Origin: an uncultured Luteitalea sp.
GTDB taxonomy: Bacteria > Acidobacteriota > Vicinamibacteria > Vicinamibacterales > Vicinamibacteraceae
NCBI GenBank assembly: GCA_934541105.1
Contig: CAKTDA010000006.1
Location: forward strand, 290,695 to 354,694
Length of the DNA stretch: 64,000 nucleotides
Direction of reading: 5' to 3'
In this document: positions 1 through 9,300 of the stretch, in pieces
Layout of the letters: each line of letters begins with the position of its first letter
How positions within the stretch are numbered: the stretch's first letter is position 1
Notes under the pieces: generated by a model
Database searches by the model: none
What the model was told of the DNA's origin: nothing
Seen by the model: the letters and a program-made list of their open reading frames with translations, nothing else
Program-made: the position numbers and the translations under genes

Positions 1-1315
1 GCAGGCGCTGCAGTTGCGTGACGATGCCGCCGCGGTACGTGCCCGGGAGGTGGAAGTCCGAGCGGAACGCGAGGGGCCCGCCGCTTTCCGCACGCCGCGC
101 CTCCACGGCACGCACGAGCAGGTCGAGTTCTTCGCGCAGGTCCCAGACGCGGCGGTGCAGCGCATGGAACAACGCGCGATCGCGCAGCGTGGACAGCCGC
201 GCGCACAGGTCGCGCAGGCGTGTCGCGAGCGTGACGAAGGCCTCGGCCTCGCTCCGCCATGACGGCGACTCGACGAGGAGCGCACGCGCGGCGAGGTCCA
301 GGAGGGCGGACGCGCCGGGTCCGTCACCGTACGGCAGGTAGAAGCAGTCGGCCAGCAGCGTGAGGTCGTCGAGCGGCACGGCGCCGGCAACCGTGCGCCA
401 GCATGGCTGCCACTCGCGGAGTGCGGTGTCGTACGCGCCCCGTGCGTCCCACGTGTCGCCGTCCGCGTGCACGAACAGCGCAAGCGTGCGCACGGCGACA
501 TGGTTCAGCGGGAACTCGGTATTCGGGTTCGTCAGGATGCCGCGGACCTCGTTGCGCAGCGCGAGCGGCCTGCCGTCGTACGGCCCGAGCAGCATGCGGC
601 GGCCGTCGTAGTCGTTCGCGTGCAGGTTGTCCCAGATGATCGGCGCTCGGCGCAGGCGGGCCGCGATCTCGCGCACGTGGGCGACGGTGATCGAGCCCGA
701 GACGATCTCGGGGCCGGTCCAGAACACCTCGATGGCCGGGTCGAGTGCGGCACCGAGCGCGTCGAGGTAGCCGTCCCCGCCATGCCCCGCCGCGGCCATC
801 CGACCGCAGTACGGCGTGGGACAGAAGGCGCCGAGCGCGTCCGGCTGCTGCTCCCGGACCCACGCGAGGAGCTCGTTCGCCACGTCGGCCTGTGCGGCAG
901 CAAGCGTTCCCCACCGCGCCAGGTCGGACTCGTCGAGGCGATCGGGGATGTCGTCGAACAACAGCGCGATGCCCCGCGCGCCAATCGCCAGCACCTGCGC
1001 GCAGCGATCGCGAAGCCGTGCCCTGTCGTCCGTGTCGCCATACCGGATGTCGAGGCCGGGGCCAATGCCGTACACGAACCGCAGGCCGCGCGCGGTGCAC
1101 GCGGCAACGAGCGCCGACAGCGCCTCGGCATCGTCGGCGCCGTACGGCTCGCGCCAGATGGCCCGATGGTGCAGGTCGTCCTTCGGGCAGTACAGGTAGG
1201 TGTCGAGGCCCCATGCGGCCATCCGGTCGAACAGCGCGTGGCGTTCGGCCTGCGTCCAGGGCGGCCCGTAGAACCCCTCGATGACTCCTGACAGGAACAT
1301 CAGCGGCCCAAGCAT
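1..1315 (-). CDS. GH84 beta-N-acetylglucosaminidase (O-GlcNAcase-like), 3' end outside window
   Basis: The reading frame runs on the minus strand from an ATG at 1315 (alternative ATG at 1300) to the window edge without a stop, giving 438 codons; the C-terminus is missing. The protein opens with GVIEGFYGPPW, the hallmark N-terminal motif of GH84 (PF07555) hexosaminidases. About 100 residues later comes LLFDDIPDR, whose adjacent Asp-Asp pair is the catalytic pair of the substrate-assisted mechanism in this family. No signal peptide is visible, so it is probably cytoplasmic. It would release N-acetylglucosamine from glycoconjugates or peptidoglycan-type material. It is divergent from the sugar-acid dehydratase gene at 1354, with only 38 bases between them. 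The family call is firm; the substrate is not known. Confidence 0.85.
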   Translation of the reverse strand, partial: MLGPLMFLSGVIEGFYGPPWTQAERHALFDRMAAWGLDTYLYCPKDDLHHRAIWREPYGADDAEALSALVAACTARGLRFVYGIGPGLDIRYGDTDDRARLRDRCAQVLAIGARGIALLFDDIPDRLDESDLARWGTLAAAQADVANELLAWVREQQPDALGAFCPTPYCGRMAAAGHGGDGYLDALGAALDPAIEVFWTGPEIVSGSITVAHVREIAARLRRAPIIWDNLHANDYDGRRMLLGPYDGRPLALRNEVRGILTNPNTEFPLNHVAVRTLALFVHADGDTWDARGAYDTALREWQPCWRTVAGAVPLDDLTLLADCFYLPYGDGPGASALLDLAARALLVESPSWRSEAEAFVTLATRLRDLCARLSTLRDRALFHALHRRVWDLREELDLLVRAVEARRAESGGPLAFRSDFHLPGTYRGGIVTQLQRL

Positions 1316-1353
1316 ATGCGGGACGCGCCTGTCCCCGTATACTCGCGGCCATC

Positions 1354-2595
1354 ATGGATCGACGAGCCTTCCTCGCCGCCCTTGCGGCGGCGCCGGCCCT
1401 CGGCGTGCTGTCGGCCCGGCGTGCCGACGCGGCGCTGCCGAAGGCGAAGATCACGCGCGTCCGCATCTACCGTCCGCCCGACCTGAACCCGCTCTTCAAC
1501 CAGAGCAACATGATCGTCGCGGTCGAGACCGACATCGGCATCACCGGCATCGGCGAGGGCGGCGCGAAGGACACGCTCGAGCAGGTTGCGGGCACGCTGA
1601 TCGGGAAGAACCCGTTCCGCATCGAAGCGATCTGGCAGGAGGCCTACATCGCCTGGTTCTATCCGCCGGGCCGCGAGAAGACACACGCGCTCGGCGCCCT
1701 CGACCTCGCGCTGTGGGACATCAAGGGCAAGGCGCTCGGCGTGCCGGTGCACGACCTGCTCGGCGGCGTGGCGCGCAACTACTGCGAGTGCTACGCGACG
1801 AGCAGCGTGCGCCCTGCGGGCCTGCCGCCGGGCGCCCCGGTCGGCGTCAAGGAGCGCGCGCAGGCCACGATGGAGGCGGGCTTCCGCGCATACAGGATGG
1901 GCGCCGGCGACGTGCCGATCGGGGGGACGTACGACACGCGCAGCGTGGTGCGGCGCATCGAGCGCGACAGCCGCGATGCGCGCGAGGGCGTCGGGCCGGA
2001 CGGCAACTGGTGCATCGACCTGCACCAGCGCTTCGACCTCAACGACGCGGTCCGCGTGTGCAGGGCGATGGAGCCGTACGACCCGCTCTTCGTCGAGGAT
2101 CCGGTGCGCGACGAGCACGCGCTGATGGACCTGCCGAAGCTGCGGCAGATGACGGCCGTTCCGCTCACGCACGGCGAGGAGTGGGGCCTGCGGTGGGACT
2201 TCAACAAGCTCGTCGAGGCCCACGACGTGGACTTCATCCGCGCCACGCTGCCCAACGTCGGCGGCATCACCGAGATGACGAAGATCGCGGCGATGTGCGA
2301 GACGCACGCCGTGGGCATCATCCCGCACTTCACGGGACCGATTGCGACGGCCGCGCTCGTCAACTGCCTGTCGCCGTTCTCGGGGCCGCTGCTGTTCGAG
2401 TATGCGTTCGGCGGCCGCGCGTTCGACTACCTGCCGGAATGGGCCGACTTCCGCAACGGCAAGTTCCATCCCAACGAACGGCCAGGCCTTGGCGTGACGC
2501 TCGACACCGGACCGCTGACGCAGATCGGCGAGGTGACCGAACCCGGGCGCCGCAACGTCTACACGCGCCCCGACGGATCGCTGACGCACTGGTAG
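1354..2595 (+). CDS. mandelate racemase/muconate lactonizing enzyme family sugar-acid dehydratase
   Basis: The 413-residue protein belongs to the enolase superfamily and most resembles the galactonate/mannonate dehydratase branch. Residues 1-26 form a Tat-like leader (MDRRAFLAALAAAPALG), so export is likely, which is unusual for a dehydratase. The N-terminal capping domain covers about residues 30-145, followed by the beta/alpha barrel. Metal ligands can be assigned as D222 (in DLHQRFD), E248 (in FVEDP) and about E275 (in THGEEWG); H325 (in IPHFTGP) is the likely general base. The neighbouring 2-keto-3-deoxygluconate kinase and 6-phosphogluconate dehydrogenase fit dehydration of an aldonate to a 2-keto-3-deoxy acid. 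The exact substrate cannot be read from sequence; a racemase or epimerase role is possible. Confidence 0.85.
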   Translation: MDRRAFLAALAAAPALGVLSARRADAALPKAKITRVRIYRPPDLNPLFNQSNMIVAVETDIGITGIGEGGAKDTLEQVAGTLIGKNPFRIEAIWQEAYIAWFYPPGREKTHALGALDLALWDIKGKALGVPVHDLLGGVARNYCECYATSSVRPAGLPPGAPVGVKERAQATMEAGFRAYRMGAGDVPIGGTYDTRSVVRRIERDSRDAREGVGPDGNWCIDLHQRFDLNDAVRVCRAMEPYDPLFVEDPVRDEHALMDLPKLRQMTAVPLTHGEEWGLRWDFNKLVEAHDVDFIRATLPNVGGITEMTKIAAMCETHAVGIIPHFTGPIATAALVNCLSPFSGPLLFEYAFGGRAFDYLPEWADFRNGKFHPNERPGLGVTLDTGPLTQIGEVTEPGRRNVYTRPDGSLTHW

Positions 2596-2626
2596 GCGTC
2601 AGCGAGCGTCCGGCGCGCGACGACGG

Positions 2627-2654
2627 CAGGCGCCGATCCGACGATCGACGCCTG
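2627..2654. terminator. hairpin between converging genes
   Basis: CAGGCG (2627-2632) pairs with CGCCTG (2649-2654). Inside, GATC pairs with GATC around a CGAC tetraloop. The hairpin lies in the 72-base gap between two converging genes, which is the expected place for a bidirectional terminator. There is no T tract, so classical intrinsic termination is uncertain. Confidence 0.45.
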
Positions 2655-2667
2655 CGGACTCCTGTGA

Positions 2668-3750
2668 TTACCGCTGGATGCGCGCCGAGACGCCGCGGGC
2701 GAGTGCCTGCACGTCCTCCACGGTCGCCATCGTCGTGTCGCCGGGGAAGGTCGTGATGAGTGCCCCGTGCGCCCAGCCGAGGCGCACGGCCTGTTCGGGG
2801 GCCTCACCGGAGAGCAATCCGTAGATGAGGCCTGACGCAAACCCGTCGCCCCCGCCCACGCGATCGAACACCTCGAGCTGCATGGCCGGCGCGGTGATCC
2901 GCTCGCCCTCGAACCAGGCGACGGCCGACCACGTGTGGCGGTTCGTCGAATGCACCTCGCGCAGCGTCGTCGCCACGACCTTGATGTTGCGGTAGCGCTC
3001 GACGACCTGCTGGATCGTGTCGAAGAACGCGCCCGTGTCGAGCGCCGAATCCTTGCCGGCCTCCGGTCCCTTGACGCCGAGCGCCTTCTGCAGGTCCTCC
3101 TCGTTGCCGACGAGCACGTCCACGTGCTCGACGATGCGCGAGAAGACCTTCGGGGCGCGCGCGACGTCGCCCTGCGCCTTCCAGAGCTTCTCGCGGTAGT
3201 TGAGGTCGAACGACACGATCGCGCCGGCCTTCCGCGCCGCCTGCATCCCCTCGATGATCACCTCGGCCGTGCTCTCGGAGAGCGCCGCGAACAGCCCGCC
3301 ACTGTGGAACCAGCGGACGCCCTGCCCGAAGATCGCGGCCCAGTCGAAGTCACCGGGCTTCAGCAGCGCGGCCGCTTCCTGCGAGCGGTTGTAGAAGACG
3401 ACGGGCGGACGCACGCCCATGCCGCGGTCGCTGTACACGGTGGCCATGTTCGGGCCGCGCGCGCCGTCGTGATCGAAGTACTTGTAGAACGGCGTCACGC
3501 CCATCGCGCGGACGCGCTCGGCGATGAGGTCGCCGACCGGGTACCGCACCATCGCCGTGGCCACGCCCGTCCGCAGGCGGAAGCAGTCCGAGAGGTTGGC
3601 GGCGACGTTGAACTCGCCGCCGCTCACGTGGACCTGCAGCGTGTGCGCCTTGCGGAACGGCACGCGGCCCGGGTCGAGGCGATGGATGATGGCGCCGAGC
3701 GACACGAGATCGAACTGGCCGGCGGTCGGGACGTTCAGGGTGCTGGGCAT
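2668..3750 (-). CDS. kdgK: PfkB-family sugar kinase, probable 2-keto-3-deoxygluconate kinase
   Basis: The 360-residue protein is a PfkB/ribokinase-family kinase. The first signature appears near the N-terminus as SGGEFNVAANL. The second, DRVGGGDGFASG, near residue 300, contains the anion-hole glycines and the catalytic Asp. Overall layout matches 2-keto-3-deoxygluconate kinases, which make 2-keto-3-deoxy-6-phosphogluconate with ATP. It lies 58 bases downstream of the 6-phosphogluconate dehydrogenase gene in the same direction, so co-transcription is likely. It faces the sugar-acid dehydratase, whose product would be its substrate. KdgK is the best guess; a related ketose kinase is possible. 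Confidence 0.8.
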   Translation of the reverse strand: MPSTLNVPTAGQFDLVSLGAIIHRLDPGRVPFRKAHTLQVHVSGGEFNVAANLSDCFRLRTGVATAMVRYPVGDLIAERVRAMGVTPFYKYFDHDGARGPNMATVYSDRGMGVRPPVVFYNRSQEAAALLKPGDFDWAAIFGQGVRWFHSGGLFAALSESTAEVIIEGMQAARKAGAIVSFDLNYREKLWKAQGDVARAPKVFSRIVEHVDVLVGNEEDLQKALGVKGPEAGKDSALDTGAFFDTIQQVVERYRNIKVVATTLREVHSTNRHTWSAVAWFEGERITAPAMQLEVFDRVGGGDGFASGLIYGLLSGEAPEQAVRLGWAHGALITTFPGDTTMATVEDVQALARGVSARIQR

Positions 3751-3806
3751 ACTCGGGCTCTGGACTGGGGGCTCGGGATTCGGGATTCGGACGTTCCGCG
3801 TTCGGC
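3751..3806. repeat. G-rich short tandem repeat between kdgK and gnd
   Basis: The gap between two co-directional genes consists mainly of near-repeats of a 7-8 base unit: CTCGGG, CTGGGGGCTCGGG, then GGGATTCGGGATTCGG, followed by GTTCCGCGTTCGGCGTTC. It has no coding potential. A similar patch (GTTCGGGG, CTCGGGGTTCGG) lies at about 63590-63630. Confidence 0.5.
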
Positions 3807-3808
3807 GT

Positions 3809-5221
3809 TCAGCCCTGCAAGCTGTTCCACTCGGTGTGGAACGAGCCGTCGCGGTCGGTGCGGCGATACGTATGGGCGCCGAAGTAGTCGCGCTGGCCCT
3901 GCGTCAGGTTTGCCGGGAGCCGCGCGCTGCGGAACGCATCGTAGTAGGCGAGCGAGGCGCTCGTGGCAAGCGTCGGGATGCCGAGGCCGATGGCCGTCTG
4001 CACGAACTCGCGCCAGGCCTGCTGACGCTCACCGACTGCCGCGCTGAAGGCCGGGTCGGTCAGCAGGTTCACGAGTTGCGGGTCGCGCGCGAACGCCGCG
4101 CGGATGTCCTCGAGCAGCGTCGCACGGATGATGCAGCCCGCTCGCCAGATGCGCGCAACCTCGCCGGGGTCCACGTCGTAGCCGTACTCGGCCGAGGCCA
4201 TCCGCAGCAGCGACATGCCTTGCGCGTAGGACGTGACCTTGCTCGCATACAGCGCCTGCCGCGCCGTGTCGATCAGCCTCGTGCGGTCGCCCGTGAAGGC
4301 CGCCGACGGGCCCGTGAGCACTGCCGATGCCGCAACGCGCTGGGCCTTCTGCGCGGAGATCAGCCGCGACTCGACCGCTGCGTTCACGGTCGGAATCGGC
4401 GCGCCGACGTCGAACGAGTCCTGGCTCATCCACTTGCCGGTGCCCTTCTGCTGCGCCTCGTCGAGGATCACGTCCACGAGCGGCCCGCCCGTGTCGGGGT
4501 CCTGCTGCGACAACACGTCGGCGGTGATCTCCACGAGGTACGACTTCAGCTCGCCGCGATTCCACTCGGCAAAGACCTCGGCAATCTCGCCGGCACGCAT
4601 GCCCAGCCCGCGGCCGAGGACGTCGTACACCTCGGCGATGAGCTGCATGTCGCCGTACTCGATGCCGTTGTGCACCATCTTCACGTAGTGCCCGGCACCG
4701 CGCGCGCCGACGTACCCCACGCACGGCAACCCGTCGTCGGCCCTTGCGGCAATCGCCTCGAAGATCGGCTTGACGGCATCCCATGCCTCGCGGGCGCCGC
4801 CGGGCATGATGGCCGGACCACGCAGCGCGCCTTCCTCGCCACCCGAGACGCCCGTCCCGACGAACCTGATGCCGCGCGCGGCCAGTTCGGCCTCGCGCCT
4901 GTCGGTGTCCTTGAAGAAGGAGTTGCCCGCGTCGATGACGATGTCGCCGGCCTCGAGGTGCGGCAGGACGTGCGCGATCACGTCGTCCACGGCCTTGCCG
5001 GCGGGCACCATCAGCAGGAGCTTCCGCGGACGCGCGAGACTTGCCGCCAGCTGCTCGGCTGATGTCGCGCCGATGACGCGGCGTCCATCGCCGGCCGCGA
5101 AGGCCTGCGTCCTCGCGGCGTCGAGGTCGTAGCCAGCCACGGTGAATCCGCGGCTCTCGATGTTGCGGGCGAGATTGCCGCCCATCACGCCCAGGCCCAC
5201 TACGCCAATGTCACAGGTCAT
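3809..5221 (-). CDS. gnd: 6-phosphogluconate dehydrogenase (decarboxylating)
   Basis: The 470-residue protein oxidatively decarboxylates 6-phosphogluconate to ribulose 5-phosphate, making NADPH or NADH. It starts with IGVVGLGVMGGNLARN, the Rossmann GxGxxG fold. The 6PGDH signature HYVKMVHNGIEYGDMQ carries the catalytic Lys. The length matches the long (about 470 aa) 6PGDH form. The ATG at 5221 was chosen because GAGGAT lies just upstream and homology starts there; an open frame continues further upstream to 5452 but overlaps the divergent gene. It is followed in the same direction by kdgK. The enzyme sits in the cytoplasm in the pentose phosphate pathway. Confidence 0.95.
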   Translation of the reverse strand: MTCDIGVVGLGVMGGNLARNIESRGFTVAGYDLDAARTQAFAAGDGRRVIGATSAEQLAASLARPRKLLLMVPAGKAVDDVIAHVLPHLEAGDIVIDAGNSFFKDTDRREAELAARGIRFVGTGVSGGEEGALRGPAIMPGGAREAWDAVKPIFEAIAARADDGLPCVGYVGARGAGHYVKMVHNGIEYGDMQLIAEVYDVLGRGLGMRAGEIAEVFAEWNRGELKSYLVEITADVLSQQDPDTGGPLVDVILDEAQQKGTGKWMSQDSFDVGAPIPTVNAAVESRLISAQKAQRVAASAVLTGPSAAFTGDRTRLIDTARQALYASKVTSYAQGMSLLRMASAEYGYDVDPGEVARIWRAGCIIRATLLEDIRAAFARDPQLVNLLTDPAFSAAVGERQQAWREFVQTAIGLGIPTLATSASLAYYDAFRSARLPANLTQGQRDYFGAHTYRRTDRDGSFHTEWNSLQG

Positions 5222-5298
5222 CGCATCCTCGCGGCGTATTCTCTCCCGTCCACGAGGGGAATGCGAGAGACCGCGTTGGGCTACCATCGGAAGAGGCC

Positions 5299-6312
5299 GT
5301 GCACGAGATGCCCCACGTACCGCCCGCCGAGCACCCTGCGCCCGCGGGGAGGCGCAGACGAGGATTCCCCGGGCGCCGCACCTTCCTTGCCACGGGACTT
5401 GCCGCGGGCGCCGGCGGCGCGTGGGCTTCGCTGTCGCCGTCGTGGGGCGCACGCTTCATCCGCGAGCGCGTCGGCGAGTTCGGACGCACCGTGCCTGACG
5501 CCCCGCTGACGCCGACGCCGGCGGCCTGGTCCGACAATGCCATCACGATCGCCTGGCTCGGGCACGCCACCGTCCTCGTGAACTTCTACGGCCTGCGCAT
5601 CCTCGTCGACCCGACGTTCTTCACGCGCATCGGCGTGGACGCCTGGCTCGGCACCATCGGACCGCTGCGACTCGTGCGCTGCGCGCTGCGGCCGGAAGCG
5701 GTCCCCGAGATCGACCTGCTGCTCGTGACGCACGCGCACTTCGATCACCTCGACACGCCCTCGCTTGCGGCCGTGCCCGGGCGCCCGGCCGTGGTGATGG
5801 CCCACGCCACGTCGGACCTGCTGCCGCGGCGGCCATGGACCTCGGTGACGGAACTTCGCTGGGAAGAGACGACGCACGTCGTCACGCCGCGAGGCGATGC
5901 GCGCGTGCGGGCGATCGAGGTCGATCACTGGGGCGCGCGGATCAGGCGGGACACCTGGCGTGGATTTGCCGGCTTCGTCGTCGAACGCGAGGGCCGGCGC
6001 CTGCTGATTGGCGGCGACACCGCCGACACGCCGCTCTTTGCCAGCCATCGGCGGCACGGTCCCTTCGAGGCGGCCGTGATGCCGATCGGCGCGTACGACC
6101 CCTGGATCCGATTCCACTGCACGCCCGAACAGGCGGTCCGGATGGCCGATGCCGCCGGGGCCCGCCTGTTCGTGCCCGTGCACCACCAGTCGTTCCGGCT
6201 GAGCCGCGAACCGCTGCTCGAGCCCATCGAGCGCACGGAAGCGGCGCTCGCGCAGGAGCAGGGACGGATCGCGCTGCGGCAGATCGGCGAGACCGCCGTA
6301 ATCGCCGGCTGA
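5299..6312 (+). CDS. exported MBL-fold metallo-hydrolase (UlaG/NAPE-PLD-like)
   Basis: This is a 337-residue metallo-beta-lactamase-fold protein with a GTG start at 5299 preceded by GGAAGAGG (an ATG at 5308 is the alternative). Residues about 18-45 form a twin-arginine leader (GRRTFLATGLAAGAGG), so it is probably exported by Tat. The zinc motif THAHFDH gives H145, H147, D149 and H150. The later IGGDT and PVHHQSF segments supply the remaining metal ligands typical of the UlaG/NAPE-PLD group, which hydrolyses phosphodiester or lactone substrates. Its 3' end stops 5 bases from the converging glucan synthase gene. Substrate unknown. Confidence 0.8.
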   Translation: MHEMPHVPPAEHPAPAGRRRRGFPGRRTFLATGLAAGAGGAWASLSPSWGARFIRERVGEFGRTVPDAPLTPTPAAWSDNAITIAWLGHATVLVNFYGLRILVDPTFFTRIGVDAWLGTIGPLRLVRCALRPEAVPEIDLLLVTHAHFDHLDTPSLAAVPGRPAVVMAHATSDLLPRRPWTSVTELRWEETTHVVTPRGDARVRAIEVDHWGARIRRDTWRGFAGFVVEREGRRLLIGGDTADTPLFASHRRHGPFEAAVMPIGAYDPWIRFHCTPEQAVRMADAAGARLFVPVHHQSFRLSREPLLEPIERTEAALAQEQGRIALRQIGETAVIAG

Positions 6313-6317
6313 TCTCT

Positions 6318-9300
6318 CTACGCGGCGTTCTGTTCGCCCACCACGCGAGGCGGCGGCACGAGCCACTCCTCGAGATCCGCGAGCGCGATGGCCGGCACGC
6401 GCTCGTGCAGCAGCAGCTCGGTGGCCAGCACCTGCGGCTCGGCGTGGAAGTGCTGCTGCAGTGCGTTGCCGCACAGCACGTTGCACACCGCCAGCAGGCT
6501 CATGCCCTGGTGGTGCGCCATCCACGTGCGCACCGGGACAGGATCGCCGTGACTGAAGTCCACCGCTTCGTAGAGACCGTACGCGCCGGCCCAGCCGCGC
6601 GCCTCCATCTGCCGCAGGTTCCTGATGCTGTGATGCGGATCGACCGCCAGCGCCAGGTACGACGAGTACGGCGACACCACGAGCGCCCTGTCGGTCCGCT
6701 GGCTGCGCGCGACGTCCGGCAGGCCGAACGGCGCGTAACCGTACTCGGCACTCCCGGGCGTGACGCAGCCCGATTCGGAGATGCCCCACGGGATGTCGCG
6801 GCGGCGCGCGAACGCCTGCTGCAGCCGCACGACGGCCTTGACGCTGTCGGCGAGAATCGTGCGCGGATAGTGACGCATCCAGATGGCCGGCATGAGGTAC
6901 TCGAACATCGTGCCGGTCCAGGAGGCGAGCACCTTGATGCCACGCGAGGCCACGTGCGCACGCCCGAGGTGGAACCAGCTGTCCTGCGGCACCTCGCCCT
7001 TCGCGATGGCGACAAACGCCGCGATCCGCGCCTCGGATGCCAGCAGGTCGTAGGTCGATGGCTCGAGCCTGGCCGTCGCCGCGTCGTAGCCGACCGACAG
7101 CGTCTTCTTGCGGGCGTCGTACAGGAACGCGAAGTCCATGTCGGCCACTGCCTGGCCCGCCTGCTCCGCGATTGCCGTCAGCTCGGCACGCGTGACGGCC
7201 CCGAGCGCGGGACGCAGCGTGCGCGCGCGGACGATCCGCTCCACGAGCTCGCCGGCCCACCACGCCAGTTCGCGTGCCTGTTCGTCGTCACGGTCGCGGG
7301 CCGATCGGGCGGCGACGTCGGAGGCGAAGTGTCGCGCGAGCGCCTCGAGCTGCGGGAGCGCCGCAGCACCGTCAACGTCGGACCGCAGCACGCGGTCGGC
7401 GAGTGCCTGCGCGCCCGGGTCGTCGGTCGTGCGCAACAGGTGCGCGAGATCCCGGATTCCCGACAAGAGACGTTCGGCGCGGGGCGGCTCGCGCAGGAAG
7501 TCGAGCGCGGCCTGCTTGAGCGTCCAGAGGCTCGCGGCAAGGTTGCCGCTGTCGACCGTCGAGACGAACGTCGGCTCGAGCGCGCCGCACGTCTCGACGT
7601 CGCTCCAGTTGAGGACGTGCCCGCGCACCTTCGGCAGCCGGCCCATGCCCTCGAGCGTGCGCCGGGTCTCGGCGGCGAACTCGGCGACGGTGAGGTGCCC
7701 CATCTGCACGGCAGCGATCCGGGCGTTCAGGAGAAACCCGAGGTTGGTCGGCGACAGGCGCTCGGCAGCCACGCCGTCCTCGCGGACGTGATCGGGGACG
7801 AGCCAGTTGCGGCGGTCGGTCGAGAACTCGCGGAAGTAGCGCCACATGCGCCATGCCTGCACGCGCAGCCACGCGTCCTCGTCGGCCGACAGGTGAACTG
7901 CCCCCTGGCGCGGGGCGCGGCTCAGCCAGATCGCGATCGGGCGCGCGCATGCCCAGAGCGCGAGCACCGGCGTCGCCGCCCACATCGCGTCCGGCCGCAG
8001 CGCTGCAATGGCGGCCACGAGCGCCAGCACGATCAGCGGCGACCAGTCCAGGTACAGGTCGGCAGCACGCTTGGGCCCTCGCGCGTCGCGCGTCTCGGCC
8101 GCGGTCTCCCATTCGAGCAGGCGCTGTCGCGTGACGAAGACGCGCGACAGCGACCGGGCAATGGCGTCGACCGCCAGCAGCGCGTCGTACAGCAGGAACG
8201 TCAGCGTGAGCACGACCATGCCGTGCTGCCGCGCGAACGTCCGCATCGTGCTCGCGCACCAGCGCCAGAATCCGGTGCGGCCCCACGGCGCCCGCACGAG
8301 CGACACGGCCAGGCCCGTCCATGCCGGCAGCACCAGCATCGCGACGCTCAGCGCCGTCCAGAGTGCGGCGCTCCCGGGCAGCACCAGCCAGCCGGCGAGC
8401 AAGAGCAGCAGCATCGCCGGTTCCAGCAGGCTCCGCCGCAGGTTGTCGAGGATCTTCCAGCGTGCGATGAGCGAGCTGTGGTTCCTGACGATGCGGCCGC
8501 GGCCATCGGGCACGCGCGGCATCAGCCAGCGGAGGATCTGCCAGTCGCCGCGCATCCAGCGATGCTTGCGCCGGCTGTACGCGCTGAAGTGCGTCGGGTA
8601 GTCGTCCACGAGCTCGATGTCGGTCACGAGCGCCGCGCGCGCGAAGATGCCCTCGATCAGGTCGTGGCTGAGCAGCGCGTTCTCGGGGAACCGGTGCCCG
8701 AGCACCGTGTGGAACGCATCGACGTCGTAGATGCCCTTGCCCGTGAAGATGCCCTCGCCAAACAGGTCCTGGTACGCATCGGAGATCGCCCGCGTGTAGA
8801 TGTCGAAGCCCGTCTCGCCCGACAACAGGCGCGCAAGCCAGCTGCGCGACGCCGAATGCGTGCTGATGCCGATGCGCGGCTGCAGGATGCCGTAGCCCTC
8901 GATCACCCGGTTCGTGCGCGGATCGATCACCGCCCGGTTCAGCGGGTGCGCGATCGCGCCGACGAGCTGATGCGCCGAGTCACGCGGCAACTGCGTGTCG
9001 CTGTCGAGCGTGATGACGTAGCGGATGCGCGTCAGCACGTCCAGGTTGCCCACCTTCACCGGAAAGCTGTCGAAGCCCCCGCGCAGCAGGCGGTTCAGGT
9101 CGAGCAGCTTGCCGCGCTTGCGCTCCCATCCCATCCAGCGGCGCTCGGACGGGTTGTACACGCGATGCCGGTGGAACAGGTAGAAGGGCGTCCGTTCGGC
9201 CGTTCCGTACCGCGCATTGAGCCCCTCGACGAGCGACACCGCGAGCGGGACGAGCGGCTCGTCGTCGGCGCCGGCCTGATCGGCGGCGTCGGTCGAGTCG

